A stretch of 49,998 nucleotides of DNA from Caulobacteraceae bacterium (GTDB lineage: Bacteria > Pseudomonadota > Alphaproteobacteria > Caulobacterales > Caulobacteraceae). The first letter of the stretch is position 1; every line of letters starts with the position of its first letter. Positions 39,363 to 49,998 of this stretch are shown here, piece by piece. The translations under genes and the position numbers were made by a program. The notes beneath the pieces are model-generated. The model was not told where the DNA came from. It saw nothing but the letters and a program-made list of their open reading frames with translations, and did no database searches. The DNA lies in contig JAIERG010000131.1 of the NCBI GenBank assembly GCA_019747095.1, positions 1-49,998 on the forward strand. Direction: 5' to 3'.

Positions 39363-39390
39363 CAGCAGGGACTATGGATGGCGGGAGATC

Positions 39391-40845
39391 ATGATGGGGG
39401 CAGTGGGAGTTGCGTCGACGGGACCGGCGGCAACGGGGATGACGGATCCGGATCGGATCTGGACGGAGGCGGCCACCCGTCTTCGCGCCGAGATCGGTGA
39501 GGGGCCCTTCAGCTCCTACATCGCCCCTTCGGCCGTTCGCGCCGACGGTTCGGGACAGCTGATCCTCGTCACCCCCACAGGATACGCCCGCGACTGGGTC
39601 CGCAAGAACGCCCTGCGTCGCCTCAACGAGCTGTGGCTCGGCCTCGACGGCCTGTCGCGCCGTCTCGAGGTCCGCTGCCGCGCCGAGGTGCCGGCTGTGA
39701 TCCCGTCGTCGGCCATGGCGGTCCAGGCGCTTTCGTCGGCCGGGCTTGAGACACCGGTGGCAACGACCGTCGGTCCCGTCACCGACGGTGCCCGCGCCGT
39801 CCGCGCCGCCGGCCTGCAGGAGCGGCTGACGTTCGACAGCTTCGTGGAGGGTCAGGGCAATGCCTTCGCCCTGGCCATCGCCCGCCAGACGGCCAGCTGG
39901 GCCGACGGCCACTTCAATCCGATCTTCTTCTGCGGCCCCTACGGCTACGGCAAGACCCACCTGCTGAACGCCATCGCCTGGGAGGCACAGCGCCTGAAGC
40001 CCGACGCCAAGGTCGTCTACCTGACCGCCGAGCGGTTCCTGTCGACCTTCGTCAAGGCCATGCAGGACCGCTCGACCGCCGCCTTCAAGGAAAGCCTGCG
40101 CACGGCCGACATGCTGCTGCTCGACGACGTCCAGTTCGTCGGCGGCAAGGCCTCGACCCAGGAAGAGCTGCTCTCGACGCTGACGGCCCTGATCGAGGAC
40201 GGCAAGCGTATCGTCCTGTCGGCCGACCGCCCGCCGATGGCCCTGACCGAGGTCGAGCCGCGCCTGCGCAGCCACCTCTCCGCCGGTCTGACCTGCCCGG
40301 TCGAGCCCGCCGACCGCGCGCTCAAGATCGCCGTGGCCCAGAACCGCATCGCCGCCTTCGCCCGCATGGGCCTCGTTGCCGGCGAAGCGCCCCGCGACGT
40401 CCTTGAACAGCTGGTCGATCGTACCCCGGGCTCGGTCCGCGAACTGGAAGGCGCGATCAACACCCTGGCTGCCGCGGCCGGACCGCGCCTGTCGACGCTC
40501 GCCGCCGACGAGGCTGTGACGCTGCTCGGCTCCGCTCTGCGCGGCGGACCGGAGCGCCGCATCACCGTCGACGAAATCCAGAAGACGGTGGCCGAGCACT
40601 TCTCGATGAAGCAGGCCGATCTGCTCAGCGAGCGCCGCACCCGTGCCGTCGCCCGCCCGCGCCAGATCGCCATGTATCTGTGCAAGCAGCACACGACCCG
40701 GTCCTACCCCGACATCGGCCGTCGTTTCGGCGGGCGCGATCACACCACCGTGCTCCACGGCGTGCGCAAGATCGAGGAACTGCTGGCCACCGACGACCAG
40801 ATCGCCCGCGACGTCGAGGCCCTGACGCGCAAGTTGCGGGGTTAG
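39391..40845 (+). CDS. dnaA: Chromosomal replication initiator DnaA
   Basis: This is a 484-residue protein. Domain I is within the first 100 residues, followed by a linker, then the AAA+ domain with Walker A GPYGYGKTHLL (residues 182-191) and Walker B ADMLLLDDVQFVGG. Domain IV has RPRQIAMYLCKQHT near 421 and the box-recognition GGRDHTTVLHG near 447. It unwinds the origin and is also a transcription factor in Caulobacter. GGGAG at 39383-39387 precedes paired ATG codons at 39391 and 39394; the second is better spaced. The gene lies with dnaN, recF and gyrB. Confidence 0.97.
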   Translation: MMGAVGVASTGPAATGMTDPDRIWTEAATRLRAEIGEGPFSSYIAPSAVRADGSGQLILVTPTGYARDWVRKNALRRLNELWLGLDGLSRRLEVRCRAEVPAVIPSSAMAVQALSSAGLETPVATTVGPVTDGARAVRAAGLQERLTFDSFVEGQGNAFALAIARQTASWADGHFNPIFFCGPYGYGKTHLLNAIAWEAQRLKPDAKVVYLTAERFLSTFVKAMQDRSTAAFKESLRTADMLLLDDVQFVGGKASTQEELLSTLTALIEDGKRIVLSADRPPMALTEVEPRLRSHLSAGLTCPVEPADRALKIAVAQNRIAAFARMGLVAGEAPRDVLEQLVDRTPGSVRELEGAINTLAAAAGPRLSTLAADEAVTLLGSALRGGPERRITVDEIQKTVAEHFSMKQADLLSERRTRAVARPRQIAMYLCKQHTTRSYPDIGRRFGGRDHTTVLHGVRKIEELLATDDQIARDVEALTRKLRG

Positions 40846-40855
40846 TGCACTGACC

Positions 40856-41007
40856 TCTCCCTCCCCCTGCGGGGGAGGGCAGATCGCGAAGCGATCGGGT
40901 GGGGGCGGCAAGGCATCACACAGGCATTTGTGGGCGTGTGGTTCACCCGGCCGCCCCCGCCCGGTCTTCGCTTCGCTCCGACCACCCTCCCCCGAGGGGG
41001 AGGGAGA
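40856..41007. repeat. Large inverted repeat between dnaA and dnaN
   Basis: A left arm (40856-40908) and a right arm (40951-41007) are near-identical inverted copies of about 53-57 bp. Each arm contains its own nine-base hairpin: CCCTCCCCC-TGC-GGGGGAGGG on the left and a matching CCCTCCCCC/GGGGGAGGG on the right. The left arm also has GATCGC-GAA-GCGATC. The centre is about 42 bp. It resembles a dispersed palindromic element (REP or MITE-like) and can also end the dnaA transcript. No coding capacity is seen. Confidence 0.7.
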
Positions 41008-41107
41008 AGCCGACCTCCCCCCGTTGCCCCACGCCTCCAATCCGCTAGTGTCCGAAGTCCTTATCCGCGACCCTGTCTGAGTCGCCGTCGGACGCCCAAG
41101 AAGACCC

Positions 41108-42226
41108 ATGCAGCTGACCATCGAACGCTCCGCCCTGCTGAAGGCCCTCGGCCATGTTCAGAGCGTGGTGGAACGCCGCAACACCATCCCCATCCTGTCC
41201 AACGTCCTCCTGTCGGCCGGGCGCGACAAGCTCAGCTTCGCCGCCACCGACCTCGACATGGAAATGGTCGACGAGGCCGATGCCACCGTCCAGGTCGAGG
41301 GCCAGATCACTGCCCCGGCCCACACGCTCTATGAGATCGTCCGCAAGCTGCCCGACGGTGCCGAGGTGGCGCTCACCTATAACGGCGACGATCCGCGTCT
41401 GACGGTCCAGGCGGGGCGGTCCAAGTTCAACCTGCCAGTCCTTCCGGCCGGCGACTTCCCCGTGATGTCGACGGATTCCACCGGGGTGCGCTTCACCCTG
41501 ATGAAGGACGACCTGGCCCGCCTGATCGACAAGACCCGCTTCGCCGTCTCGACCGAGGAGACGCGCTACTACCTGAACGGCCTGTATCTCCACACCGTGG
41601 CCGAGGCCGGCATTCCCCTGCTCCGCGCCGTCGCCACCGACGGCCACCGCCTGGCGCTCGCCGAGACCCCGGCTCCGGAAGGTGCCGCCGGCGGCCCCGG
41701 CGTGATCGTGCCCCGCAAAACTGTGGATCAGGTCCGCCGCCTGCTGGATGACGGCACCGGCCCGGTCGAGATCCAGGTCAGCCCCCAGAAGATCCGCTTC
41801 GAATTCGGCCAGGCCAGCCTGACGTCGAAGGTCATCGACGGGGCCTTCCCGGACTATATGCGCGTCATCCCCAAGGGGAACGACAAGCAGGCCGATATCG
41901 ACAACAGCCTGTTCGCCTCTGCCGTCGACCGCGTCGCCACCATCTCGGCCGAAAAGAGCCGGTCGGTGAAGCTGGCCTTCGAGCTGGACCGCGTGACCCT
42001 GACGGTGCGCAACATGGAGGCCGGCCAGGGCGTCGAGGAACTGGAGATCGGCTACTCCGAAGCCCCCTTCGAGATCGGCTTCAACGCCCGCTACCTGCTC
42101 GACGTCGCCGGCCAGATCACCGGCGAGAACGCCACCTTCATGTTCGCCGACCCGGCGTCGCCGACGCTGGTGCTCGATCCGGGCGACCCGGGCGTCCAGT
42201 ACGTGCTGATGCCGCTGAGGGTTTAA
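41108..42226 (+). CDS. dnaN: DNA polymerase III sliding clamp (beta subunit)
   Basis: This is a 372-residue protein with three clamp domains. It starts MQLTIERSALLKALGHVQSV, has IPILSNVLLSAGRDKLSFAA and LRAVATDGHRLALAETPAPE, and ends DPGDPGVQYVLMPLRV, all standard. It forms a dimeric ring that holds the polymerase on DNA. It follows dnaA after an inverted repeat and is followed one base later by a ydeI-like gene, suggesting co-transcription with that gene. Confidence 0.97.
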   Translation: MQLTIERSALLKALGHVQSVVERRNTIPILSNVLLSAGRDKLSFAATDLDMEMVDEADATVQVEGQITAPAHTLYEIVRKLPDGAEVALTYNGDDPRLTVQAGRSKFNLPVLPAGDFPVMSTDSTGVRFTLMKDDLARLIDKTRFAVSTEETRYYLNGLYLHTVAEAGIPLLRAVATDGHRLALAETPAPEGAAGGPGVIVPRKTVDQVRRLLDDGTGPVEIQVSPQKIRFEFGQASLTSKVIDGAFPDYMRVIPKGNDKQADIDNSLFASAVDRVATISAEKSRSVKLAFELDRVTLTVRNMEAGQGVEELEIGYSEAPFEIGFNARYLLDVAGQITGENATFMFADPASPTLVLDPGDPGVQYVLMPLRV

Positions 42227-42227
42227 C

Positions 42228-42824
42228 GTGGCCAAGGCGCTCGACCAGTTCGAGCGCATCGAGGTCACGACCCGGGGCCAGTGGCGTTATTGGCTGAGCG
42301 CCAACCATCCACAAACTGCAAGCGTCTGGGTCGTCACCTTCAAGAAGGGCGCCTCCCGACCCCGCGTCCCTTACGACGATCTCGTCGAGGAGGCCCTGGC
42401 CTTCGGATGGGTCGACAGCCTGCCGAGGAAGCTCGACGAGGAACGGACCATGCTCTTGATGTCGCCCAGGAAGCCCGGCTCCAACTGGTCGGCAGTGAAC
42501 AAGGCGCGGATCGAAACGATGACTGAGGCCGGGCTGATGCATCCCGCCGGCCTCGCGAAAATCGAACAGGCCAAGGCCGACGGATCGTGGAGCGCGCTGG
42601 ACGCCGTGGACCGGCTGGAGGTTCCCGCCGACCTCGCCGCCGCCTTCGCCGAGCGATCCGGATCAGCCGAGGCCTTCGCCGCCTTCCCGCCCTCGACCCG
42701 GCGCGGCATCCTGGAATGGATCGGCAACGCCAAACGCCCGGAGACCCGCGCCGCCCGGATCGCGGAGACGGCGGAGAAGGCCGCGCGGGGCGAACGCGCC
42801 AACCAGTGGCGCGGGCGCGGCTGA
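42228..42824 (+). CDS. YdeI/OmpD-associated family protein
   Basis: This is a 198-residue protein starting at GTG 42228, one base after the dnaN stop. WRYWLSANHPQTASVWVVTF and DDLVEEALAFGWVDSLPRKL are the hallmark start of the YdeI/OmdA family, and FAAFPPSTRRGILEWIGNAK is its C-terminal motif. Family members are linked to stress and polymyxin or bacteriocin resistance in enterobacteria; the mechanism is unclear. Its place in the replication cluster appears incidental but translation may be coupled to dnaN. Confidence 0.88.
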   Translation: MAKALDQFERIEVTTRGQWRYWLSANHPQTASVWVVTFKKGASRPRVPYDDLVEEALAFGWVDSLPRKLDEERTMLLMSPRKPGSNWSAVNKARIETMTEAGLMHPAGLAKIEQAKADGSWSALDAVDRLEVPADLAAAFAERSGSAEAFAAFPPSTRRGILEWIGNAKRPETRAARIAETAEKAARGERANQWRGRG

Positions 42825-42827
42825 GCC

Positions 42828-44015
42828 TCAGTTCATTCGGCTGAGCCGGGCCGCCCGGGTCTCATACATGCCCTCAAGGCAGCGCAGGGTCTGGCAGGCA
42901 TCGCGGCGCCTCAGCCAATCCCGCTGCTCGGCCCGCAGGGCGTCGGCACCCCTCGCATCGAGCCCCGCCTGGGCCTGTGCGTAACGGCGCGACATCGCCA
43001 CATCCATCTGCGCCAGCCGGTCGTCGCCACAGATGGCGCGCTCGGCCGCGTTGCGGCTAAGGCGGCAGTCAAAGCTGGGCCCACCGGACATCGGGGGTTG
43101 AGCAAGGCCGGCACGACGCGCCGACACCGGGGTCGGATTGGCGGCAGAACGCTCCGCGGGTCTTTGGGCCGGCGCTGGCGGGACCCGCGCAGGCGGCGTG
43201 GTCACCGGTCGCGAGGCCACGACCTCGGTGTTGAGACGACGGGTCGCCGGGGACGGCACGGGCGCGTCGCGCTCGGCCGGTATCGCCCGCGCCACGTCAG
43301 CCGGTCTGGCCCGATCAACCGCCGGTCTTGCCGGTGCCGTCGTCGTGCGGTTTTCGGAGCCGGCGGCGCGCGATGTCTGCCCGGATGCCGGCTCGACCGG
43401 CGCAGCGGGTCGGGACGCCCCCAGCATGCCTGCGATCAGCCGCTCGATCACAGTGCCCAGCCCCGGCCCAACCTCGTCTGGCAGGGGAAGCGCGTCCGCG
43501 CCAACGTCGGCGTCGGTTCTGGCCTCGGGGGGAACGTAGTCCGCCCGCAGCATTTCCGGTGGCGGCGGCGCGGGCGGCGGCGGCGGCGCTCCCAGCCAGT
43601 CGGCGATGCGGTCTCCGCCCCCGACCAGGGCCACGACCATTCCGCCCCCGCTCTGTCCGGGTTCGATCATGTAGCGCACCGGTTCGGACAGCTCCGAGAT
43701 GCCGTCCAGAGCCGCACGCCGATGCTCGGGCACAGACCAGCGCGCCGTTCCCCCGCAGATCGTGCGGTTGGCGCCGTAGTCCACGGACTCCAGCTGGGGC
43801 GTATCCAGAGACAGGGCGTAGCCGGCATCCGTTTCGCCGCCCTTGGCTGCGATGCGGGTCAGGATGGCGTTGCGCAGTCCCGCGCGCGCGGTCGCGCTGG
43901 TGCAGGCCTCCAGTCCCTGGGGCTGTCGGGAGGCCATGGCCGTGCCGAGTGTGGCGATGCCGCCAACACCGGCGACCGCCACCATCGTCGCTGCTACAAG
44001 CAGTAGCCTGTTCAT
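42828..44015 (-). CDS. Membrane-anchored protein with C-terminal LprI-like (DUF1311) domain
   Basis: This is a 395-residue protein. Residues 4-28 form a signal or membrane segment (LLLVAATMVAVAGVGGIATL). A folded domain to about residue 150 contains Cys38 and VDYGANRTICGGTARWSVP. A long Pro/Ala/Arg-rich linker follows. The last 80 residues, FDCRLSRNAAERAICGDDRL to RDACQTLRCLEGMYETRAARL, match the LprI N-terminal/DUF1311 domain with its conserved Cys pairs. Such domains occur in lysozyme inhibitors and in secreted proteins of unknown role. It ends four bases after the ydeI-like gene, convergent, and starts opposite recF. Confidence 0.75.
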   Translation of the reverse strand: MNRLLLVAATMVAVAGVGGIATLGTAMASRQPQGLEACTSATARAGLRNAILTRIAAKGGETDAGYALSLDTPQLESVDYGANRTICGGTARWSVPEHRRAALDGISELSEPVRYMIEPGQSGGGMVVALVGGGDRIADWLGAPPPPPAPPPPEMLRADYVPPEARTDADVGADALPLPDEVGPGLGTVIERLIAGMLGASRPAAPVEPASGQTSRAAGSENRTTTAPARPAVDRARPADVARAIPAERDAPVPSPATRRLNTEVVASRPVTTPPARVPPAPAQRPAERSAANPTPVSARRAGLAQPPMSGGPSFDCRLSRNAAERAICGDDRLAQMDVAMSRRYAQAQAGLDARGADALRAEQRDWLRRRDACQTLRCLEGMYETRAARLSRMN

Positions 44016-44107
44016 TCCGCGCGCCCTACGTGCGAACCCGCCCCATGGGCGGTCGACCGGGACGCTAGTCCAGTCGGCCGGCTATGGGACCCTATGGAAC
44101 CTGACGG

Positions 44108-44167
44108 ATGGCCAAGACCGTGACCTTTCTCGGCGGTGGCGAAGCGGGCTATCACCAGCGACCTTGA
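44108..44167 (+). CDS. Possible 19-codon leader ORF overlapping the recF start
   Basis: ATG 44108 reads MAKTVTFLGGGEAGYHQRP and stops at TGA 44165-44167. That stop overlaps the recF TTG by two bases (TTGA). The arrangement would allow translational coupling of a recF gene with a weak start and no clear ribosome site. Support is only positional; the peptide could also be chance. Confidence 0.35.
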   Translation: MAKTVTFLGGGEAGYHQRP

Positions 44168-45297
44168 TCCGCTCGCTCGCCCTGACCGACTTCCGTTCCT
44201 ATGCCTCCGCCCGGCTCGACGTCGGATCGGGGCCCGTGGTGCTGCATGGGCTCAATGGGGCCGGCAAGACCAATGTGCTGGAGGCGCTGAGCCTCTTCAC
44301 CCCCGGCAAGGGCCTGCGTGCAGCCACGTCGCAGGAAATGGGGCGGCGAGAGCCCGGTGAGGTGTCAGGCCGCGCCTGGGCCGTCGCCCTGACGCTGGAG
44401 GACGCTGAGGGCGACACGGTCCGCCTGGGCACCGGCGTGCAGACGGCCGGCGCGGCGCGGCGACTGGTCCGGATCGAGGGCGAGACGGCCCAGCCTGGCC
44501 GCCTGCTGGACCACCTGCGTCCCGTGTGGGCCACCCCCGAGCATGACCGCCTGTTCTCCGACGCCAGGGCCGAGCGTCTGAAGTTCTTCGACCGCCTGGT
44601 CTTCGCGGCAGAACCGGGCCACGCGGCCGTGGTCGCGGCCTATGAGAAGGCCTTGCGAGAGCGGCTGCGGCTGCTGATCGACGGCTCGGAAGGCAAGGAG
44701 GCCGACCCCCTGTGGCTGGACGCGCTGGAGGTTCGACTGGGAGAGGCGGGAGCGCGGGCGGCCTTGTCGCGCGCTCGTGCGCTGGAGACACTGCAGGCCG
44801 GCATTGACGCCCGCTCGGACCGTCCCTTCCCCCAGGCCGATCTGGCTCTGACCGGCGAGACGGAAGGCCTTGCGCGTGACGGCGCAGACGAGGCGACGCT
44901 GGCGACCTCCATCCGGGATGGCATGGCCCGGTCCCGGGGTCGAGACGCGGCGGCAGGCCGATCCCTGTTCGGGCCGCATCGCGCGGACCTGACGGCGCTG
45001 CACCGCGCCAAGAACCGACCGGCGGCGGAGGGGTCTTCCGGCGAACAGAAGGCCCTGGCGCTCAATCTGATCCTGGCGCAGGTGGGGCGTCTGGCGACCG
45101 ACGGCGCCGCCCCCGTGCTGCTGCTGGACGAGGCCCCGGCCCACCTCGACGCTGACCGCCGCGCGGCCCTGTTCGAGGAGATCGTCGCCCTGAACCTTCA
45201 GGCCTTCATGACCGGGACGGAGGCTGATCTGTTCGCCCCGCTGAACGGCCGCGCGGCCTTCGTCCGGGTCGAAGGCGGCGAGCTCATCCCGACCTAG
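44164..45297 (+). CDS. recF: DNA replication and repair protein RecF
   Basis: This is a 377-residue SMC-like ATPase. LIRSLALTDFRSYASARLDV opens it, with Walker A GLNGAGKTNVLEAL at about residue 29, the ABC signature region EGSSGEQKALALNLI near 290 and Walker B PVLLLDEAPAHLDADRRAAL. RecF loads RecA at gaps with RecO and RecR. The only plausible start is TTG 44164, without a good ribosome site, and it overlaps the stop of a 19-codon ORF. Its stop shares the CTAG with the convergent antiporter. Confidence 0.93.
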   Translation: MIRSLALTDFRSYASARLDVGSGPVVLHGLNGAGKTNVLEALSLFTPGKGLRAATSQEMGRREPGEVSGRAWAVALTLEDAEGDTVRLGTGVQTAGAARRLVRIEGETAQPGRLLDHLRPVWATPEHDRLFSDARAERLKFFDRLVFAAEPGHAAVVAAYEKALRERLRLLIDGSEGKEADPLWLDALEVRLGEAGARAALSRARALETLQAGIDARSDRPFPQADLALTGETEGLARDGADEATLATSIRDGMARSRGRDAAAGRSLFGPHRADLTALHRAKNRPAAEGSSGEQKALALNLILAQVGRLATDGAAPVLLLDEAPAHLDADRRAALFEEIVALNLQAFMTGTEADLFAPLNGRAAFVRVEGGELIPT

Positions 45298-46514
45298 GCC
45301 GTCGCAGGATTCGGCTGACCCGCGGCTCGGGGCTTCGGCCCGCCGCCGCCGATCTTGTCCATGAAGCGGAACACGAAGGGGTTCAGCGAGATCGACAGCA
45401 GGGCCGCGGCCAGGATCAGGTCGTGCGTTCCCTGACTGAGCGCGCCGAGCGACAGGCCCAACGCCGCCAGGATGAAGGAGAACTCCCCGATCTGGGCCAG
45501 ACTGGCCGCCACGGTCAGACTGGTGGCGCGATCCAGCCTGAAGGCCGTGGTGATGACCAGAGCCGCCAGGGTCTTGCCGACGAGCACGATCCCGACCACC
45601 CCCAGCACCGCCAGCGGCTCGCGCACCACAATCGAGGGATCGAACAGCATACCGACCGAGACAAAGAACAGCACCGCGAAGGCGTCCCTGAACGGCAGCG
45701 ACCGCTCCGCCGCATTGTGCCCCAGCGGCGTGCCGTTCAGCACCAGCCCGGCCAGGAAGGCCCCCAGCGCGAAGGAATGGAACAGGGCGTAGGCCACCCA
45801 GGCGATCCCCAGCGCGATGGCCAGCACGCCAAGGGTGAACAGCTCCCGCGACCGGGTATGGGCGATCTTGATCAGGACCCAGGGCAGGACACGCCCGCCG
45901 ACGAAAAGCATGGCGGCAACGAAGGCCACGACCTTCAACAGCGTCCAGCCGACATCCAGCCCCAGCGTGGACAGATCCACGCTCCCGCCGTCGTTGAGCA
46001 AGAGCATGGGCAGCATGACCAGCGCGATGACGATGACCAGATCCTCGACGATCAGCCAGCCGACCGCGATCTTGCCGACCTCGCCTTTCCCCTGGTTGCG
46101 CTCTTCCAGCGACTTCATCAGGACGACCGTGGAGGCGACGGACAGGGTGAACCCCATCAGCAGGGCTTCGACGTCGCCCAGGCCCAGACCGAACCGTCCC
46201 AGAACCCAGCCCATCAGGGTCGCCGCCGCGATCTGGACCAGAGCGCCGGGCACGGCCACCTTCCTCACCTTCATCAGGTCGGCGGGCGAGAAGTGCAGCC
46301 CGACCCCGAACATGAGCAGGATCACGCCGATCTCGGCCAGTTGGGGCGCAAGTTCCCGATCGGCGACGAAGCCGATCGTGTAGGGCCCGACCGCGACGCC
46401 CGCGAGCAGATAGCCGACCAGCGGCGAGAGCTTCAGCCGATGCGCGATCATGCCGAATGCGAACGCCAGCACGAAGGCGGCCACGAGGGTCGAGATCAGG
46501 CTGTAGCTCTGCAT
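45294..46514 (-). CDS. Cation:proton antiporter (CPA2/YbaL-like), lacking the RCK domain
   Basis: This is a 406-residue membrane protein with about 12 helices. FAFGMIAHRLKLSPLVGYLLAG and GVGLHFSPADLMKVRKVAVP are typical of KefB/YbaL-like CPA2 proteins, and GEFSFILAALGLSLG follows in the last third. YbaL of Escherichia coli is about 558 residues because it carries a C-terminal TrkA-N domain, which is absent here. The protein probably exchanges K+ or Na+ for H+. It is inserted, reading backward, between recF and gyrB; its stop overlaps that of recF. Confidence 0.88.
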   Translation of the reverse strand: MQSYSLISTLVAAFVLAFAFGMIAHRLKLSPLVGYLLAGVAVGPYTIGFVADRELAPQLAEIGVILLMFGVGLHFSPADLMKVRKVAVPGALVQIAAATLMGWVLGRFGLGLGDVEALLMGFTLSVASTVVLMKSLEERNQGKGEVGKIAVGWLIVEDLVIVIALVMLPMLLLNDGGSVDLSTLGLDVGWTLLKVVAFVAAMLFVGGRVLPWVLIKIAHTRSRELFTLGVLAIALGIAWVAYALFHSFALGAFLAGLVLNGTPLGHNAAERSLPFRDAFAVLFFVSVGMLFDPSIVVREPLAVLGVVGIVLVGKTLAALVITTAFRLDRATSLTVAASLAQIGEFSFILAALGLSLGALSQGTHDLILAAALLSISLNPFVFRFMDKIGGGGPKPRAAGQPNPATA

Positions 46515-46605
46515 CCAGGCTCCGGTTCAGATTATGGGGCGACCCTCCTTGGGACCCACAACATATGGGACGTAGAGCGGCTCGAACAACCCGCGAAAGC
46601 GCGGT

Positions 46606-49217
<2,612 letters not shown>

Positions 49218-49225
49218 CGATCGAC

Positions 49226-49257
49226 TGGCCGGACGCGCAAAGCGCCCGGCCACCTCT
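49226..49257. terminator. Bidirectional terminator between gyrB and pepA
   Basis: TGGCCGG (49226-49232) pairs with CCGGCCA (49246-49252), with an inner GCGC-AAA-GCGC stem. It sits between the convergent stops of gyrB (49217) and pepA (49270). A strong hairpin with only a weak pyrimidine tract after it. Confidence 0.55.
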
Positions 49258-49269
49258 CTCTGTCCTCTA

Positions 49270-49998
49270 TCAGTCGCCGTCGGTGCCCGGTTCGCGAGCG
49301 ACCGGGCGCCAGTCGCGCACGAAGGCTTCCAGCAGACGCACGCCGAAACCGGTCGCCCCGCCAGGGTTGAGGGCATCGGCTCCGGCGTTGTCGACACCGG
49401 CGATGTCCAGGTGCGCCCACGGCGTCTCGGGCCGGATGAAAAAGCCGATGAAGTGGGCCCCGGTGCCCGCCCCGGCGCCGCCGTCCCCGGAGTTCTTGAT
49501 GTCGGCGATGGTCGAGGCCGTGTCGCGCGCATAGGTCGGGCTGAGCGGCAGTCGCCACAGCCGTTCCCCGGTTGCCCGGCCCGCCGCGTCCAGCTGATCG
49601 GCCAGGGCATCATGGCGGCTGAACAGGCCCGCGTAGTCATCGCCCAGTGCCGTGCCGACCGCGCCGGTCAGGGTGGCTATGTCGACGATCGCGGCCGGGT
49701 TCATCGTGTCGTCGGCCCACGACACCGCATCGGCGAGCACCAGGCGGCCTTCCGCATCGGTCGAGATGATCTCGATGGTGCGGCCATTATAGGCGGTCAG
49801 GACGTCGGCCGGACGGATGGCCGCTCCGTCCGGCATGTTCTCGGCCAGGGCGGCGATGGCGACCACATTGACCGGAGCCTCGGAGCGGGCCAGCGCCAGA
49901 ACAGCCCCGACCACCGAGCCGGCGCCCGACATGTCCATCTTCATGTCGCCCATGCCAGCCGACGGCTTGATGGAGATGCCGCCCGTGTCGAACGTGAT
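49270..49998 (-). CDS. pepA: Leucyl aminopeptidase (M17, PepA) C-terminal part
   Basis: The gene enters from the right edge; only the catalytic C-terminal domain (about 243 residues) is present. ITFDTGGISIKPSAGMGDMK contributes a Lys and metal-binding Asp residues, and ISTDAEGRLVLADAVSWADD contains the metal Asp and Glu and catalytic Arg of M17 peptidases. The C-terminal GGATGFGVRLLEAFVRDW is standard. It removes N-terminal amino acids using two metal ions. The N-terminal domain is outside the window. Confidence 0.93.
   Translation of the reverse strand: MTFDTGGISIKPSAGMGDMKMDMSGAGSVVGAVLALARSEAPVNVVAIAALAENMPDGAAIRPADVLTAYNGRTIEIISTDAEGRLVLADAVSWADDTMNPAAIVDIATLTGAVGTALGDDYAGLFSRHDALADQLDAAGRATGERLWRLPLSPTYARDTASTIADIKNSGDGGAGAGTGAHFIGFFIRPETPWAHLDIAGVDNAGADALNPGGATGFGVRLLEAFVRDWRPVAREPGTDGD

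Overview
The window is GC-rich chromosomal core DNA of an alphaproteobacterium, almost certainly Caulobacterales and most likely Brevundimonas or a close relative. The evidence is a full-length CtrA with an intact Caulobacter-type sequence, clusters of GANTC (CcrM methylation) sites upstream of ctrA, dnaA and gyrB, a DivJ/PleC-type histidine kinase, DUF6456 and DUF3313 proteins, and the rpsT-dnaA gene order. I see no rRNA, tRNA, CRISPR, prophage or insertion sequence. About 45 protein genes fill the window and intergenic gaps are short.

Layout. 1-2675: end of a transglutaminase-like gene, then an SbtA-type bicarbonate permease gene divergent from a LysR regulator. 2700-4742: ctrA, divergent from a two-gene unit encoding a DnaA-domain-IV-like protein and a DUF6456 protein. 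4838-7838: a secreted SGNH hydrolase and a KtrB/KtrA-type potassium uptake pair. 7863-11183: sufE, a membrane histidine kinase and a membrane-anchored hypothetical protein. 11259-19952: a kynureninase-like enzyme, secA, a divergent parvulin lipoprotein-argJ operon, a DUF3313 lipoprotein and rlmN. 20018-24167: hslU, an NTF2-like secreted protein and hslV on the minus strand, then a divergent BLUF photoreceptor and a MoeB/ThiF-type E1 enzyme. 24251-32983: typA, cytochrome c', an OPT transporter, a GT39 glycosyltransferase overlapping a PAP2 phosphatase, mutM and an SRAP-domain protein. 33065-38437: a membrane LytTR regulator, alpha/beta hydrolase, two small proteins, OmpW (with an FNR/FixK-like box) and enoyl-CoA hydratase. 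38668-49998: the replication block rpsT, dnaA, dnaN, ydeI-like, LprI-like (minus), recF, a CPA2 antiporter (minus), gyrB and the C-terminal part of pepA.

How it fits together. The window carries both the CtrA master regulator and the DnaA/DnaN/RecF/GyrB replication genes. The upstream regions of ctrA (five GANTC sites in 54 bp), dnaA (three) and gyrB (three) all look suited to control by CcrM methylation, and probably by GcrA. ctrA is divergently paired with a protein that resembles the DNA-binding domain of DnaA. This is the most interesting lead here. No clearly novel multi-gene system is visible; the other leads are regulatory elements and atypical versions of known proteins.
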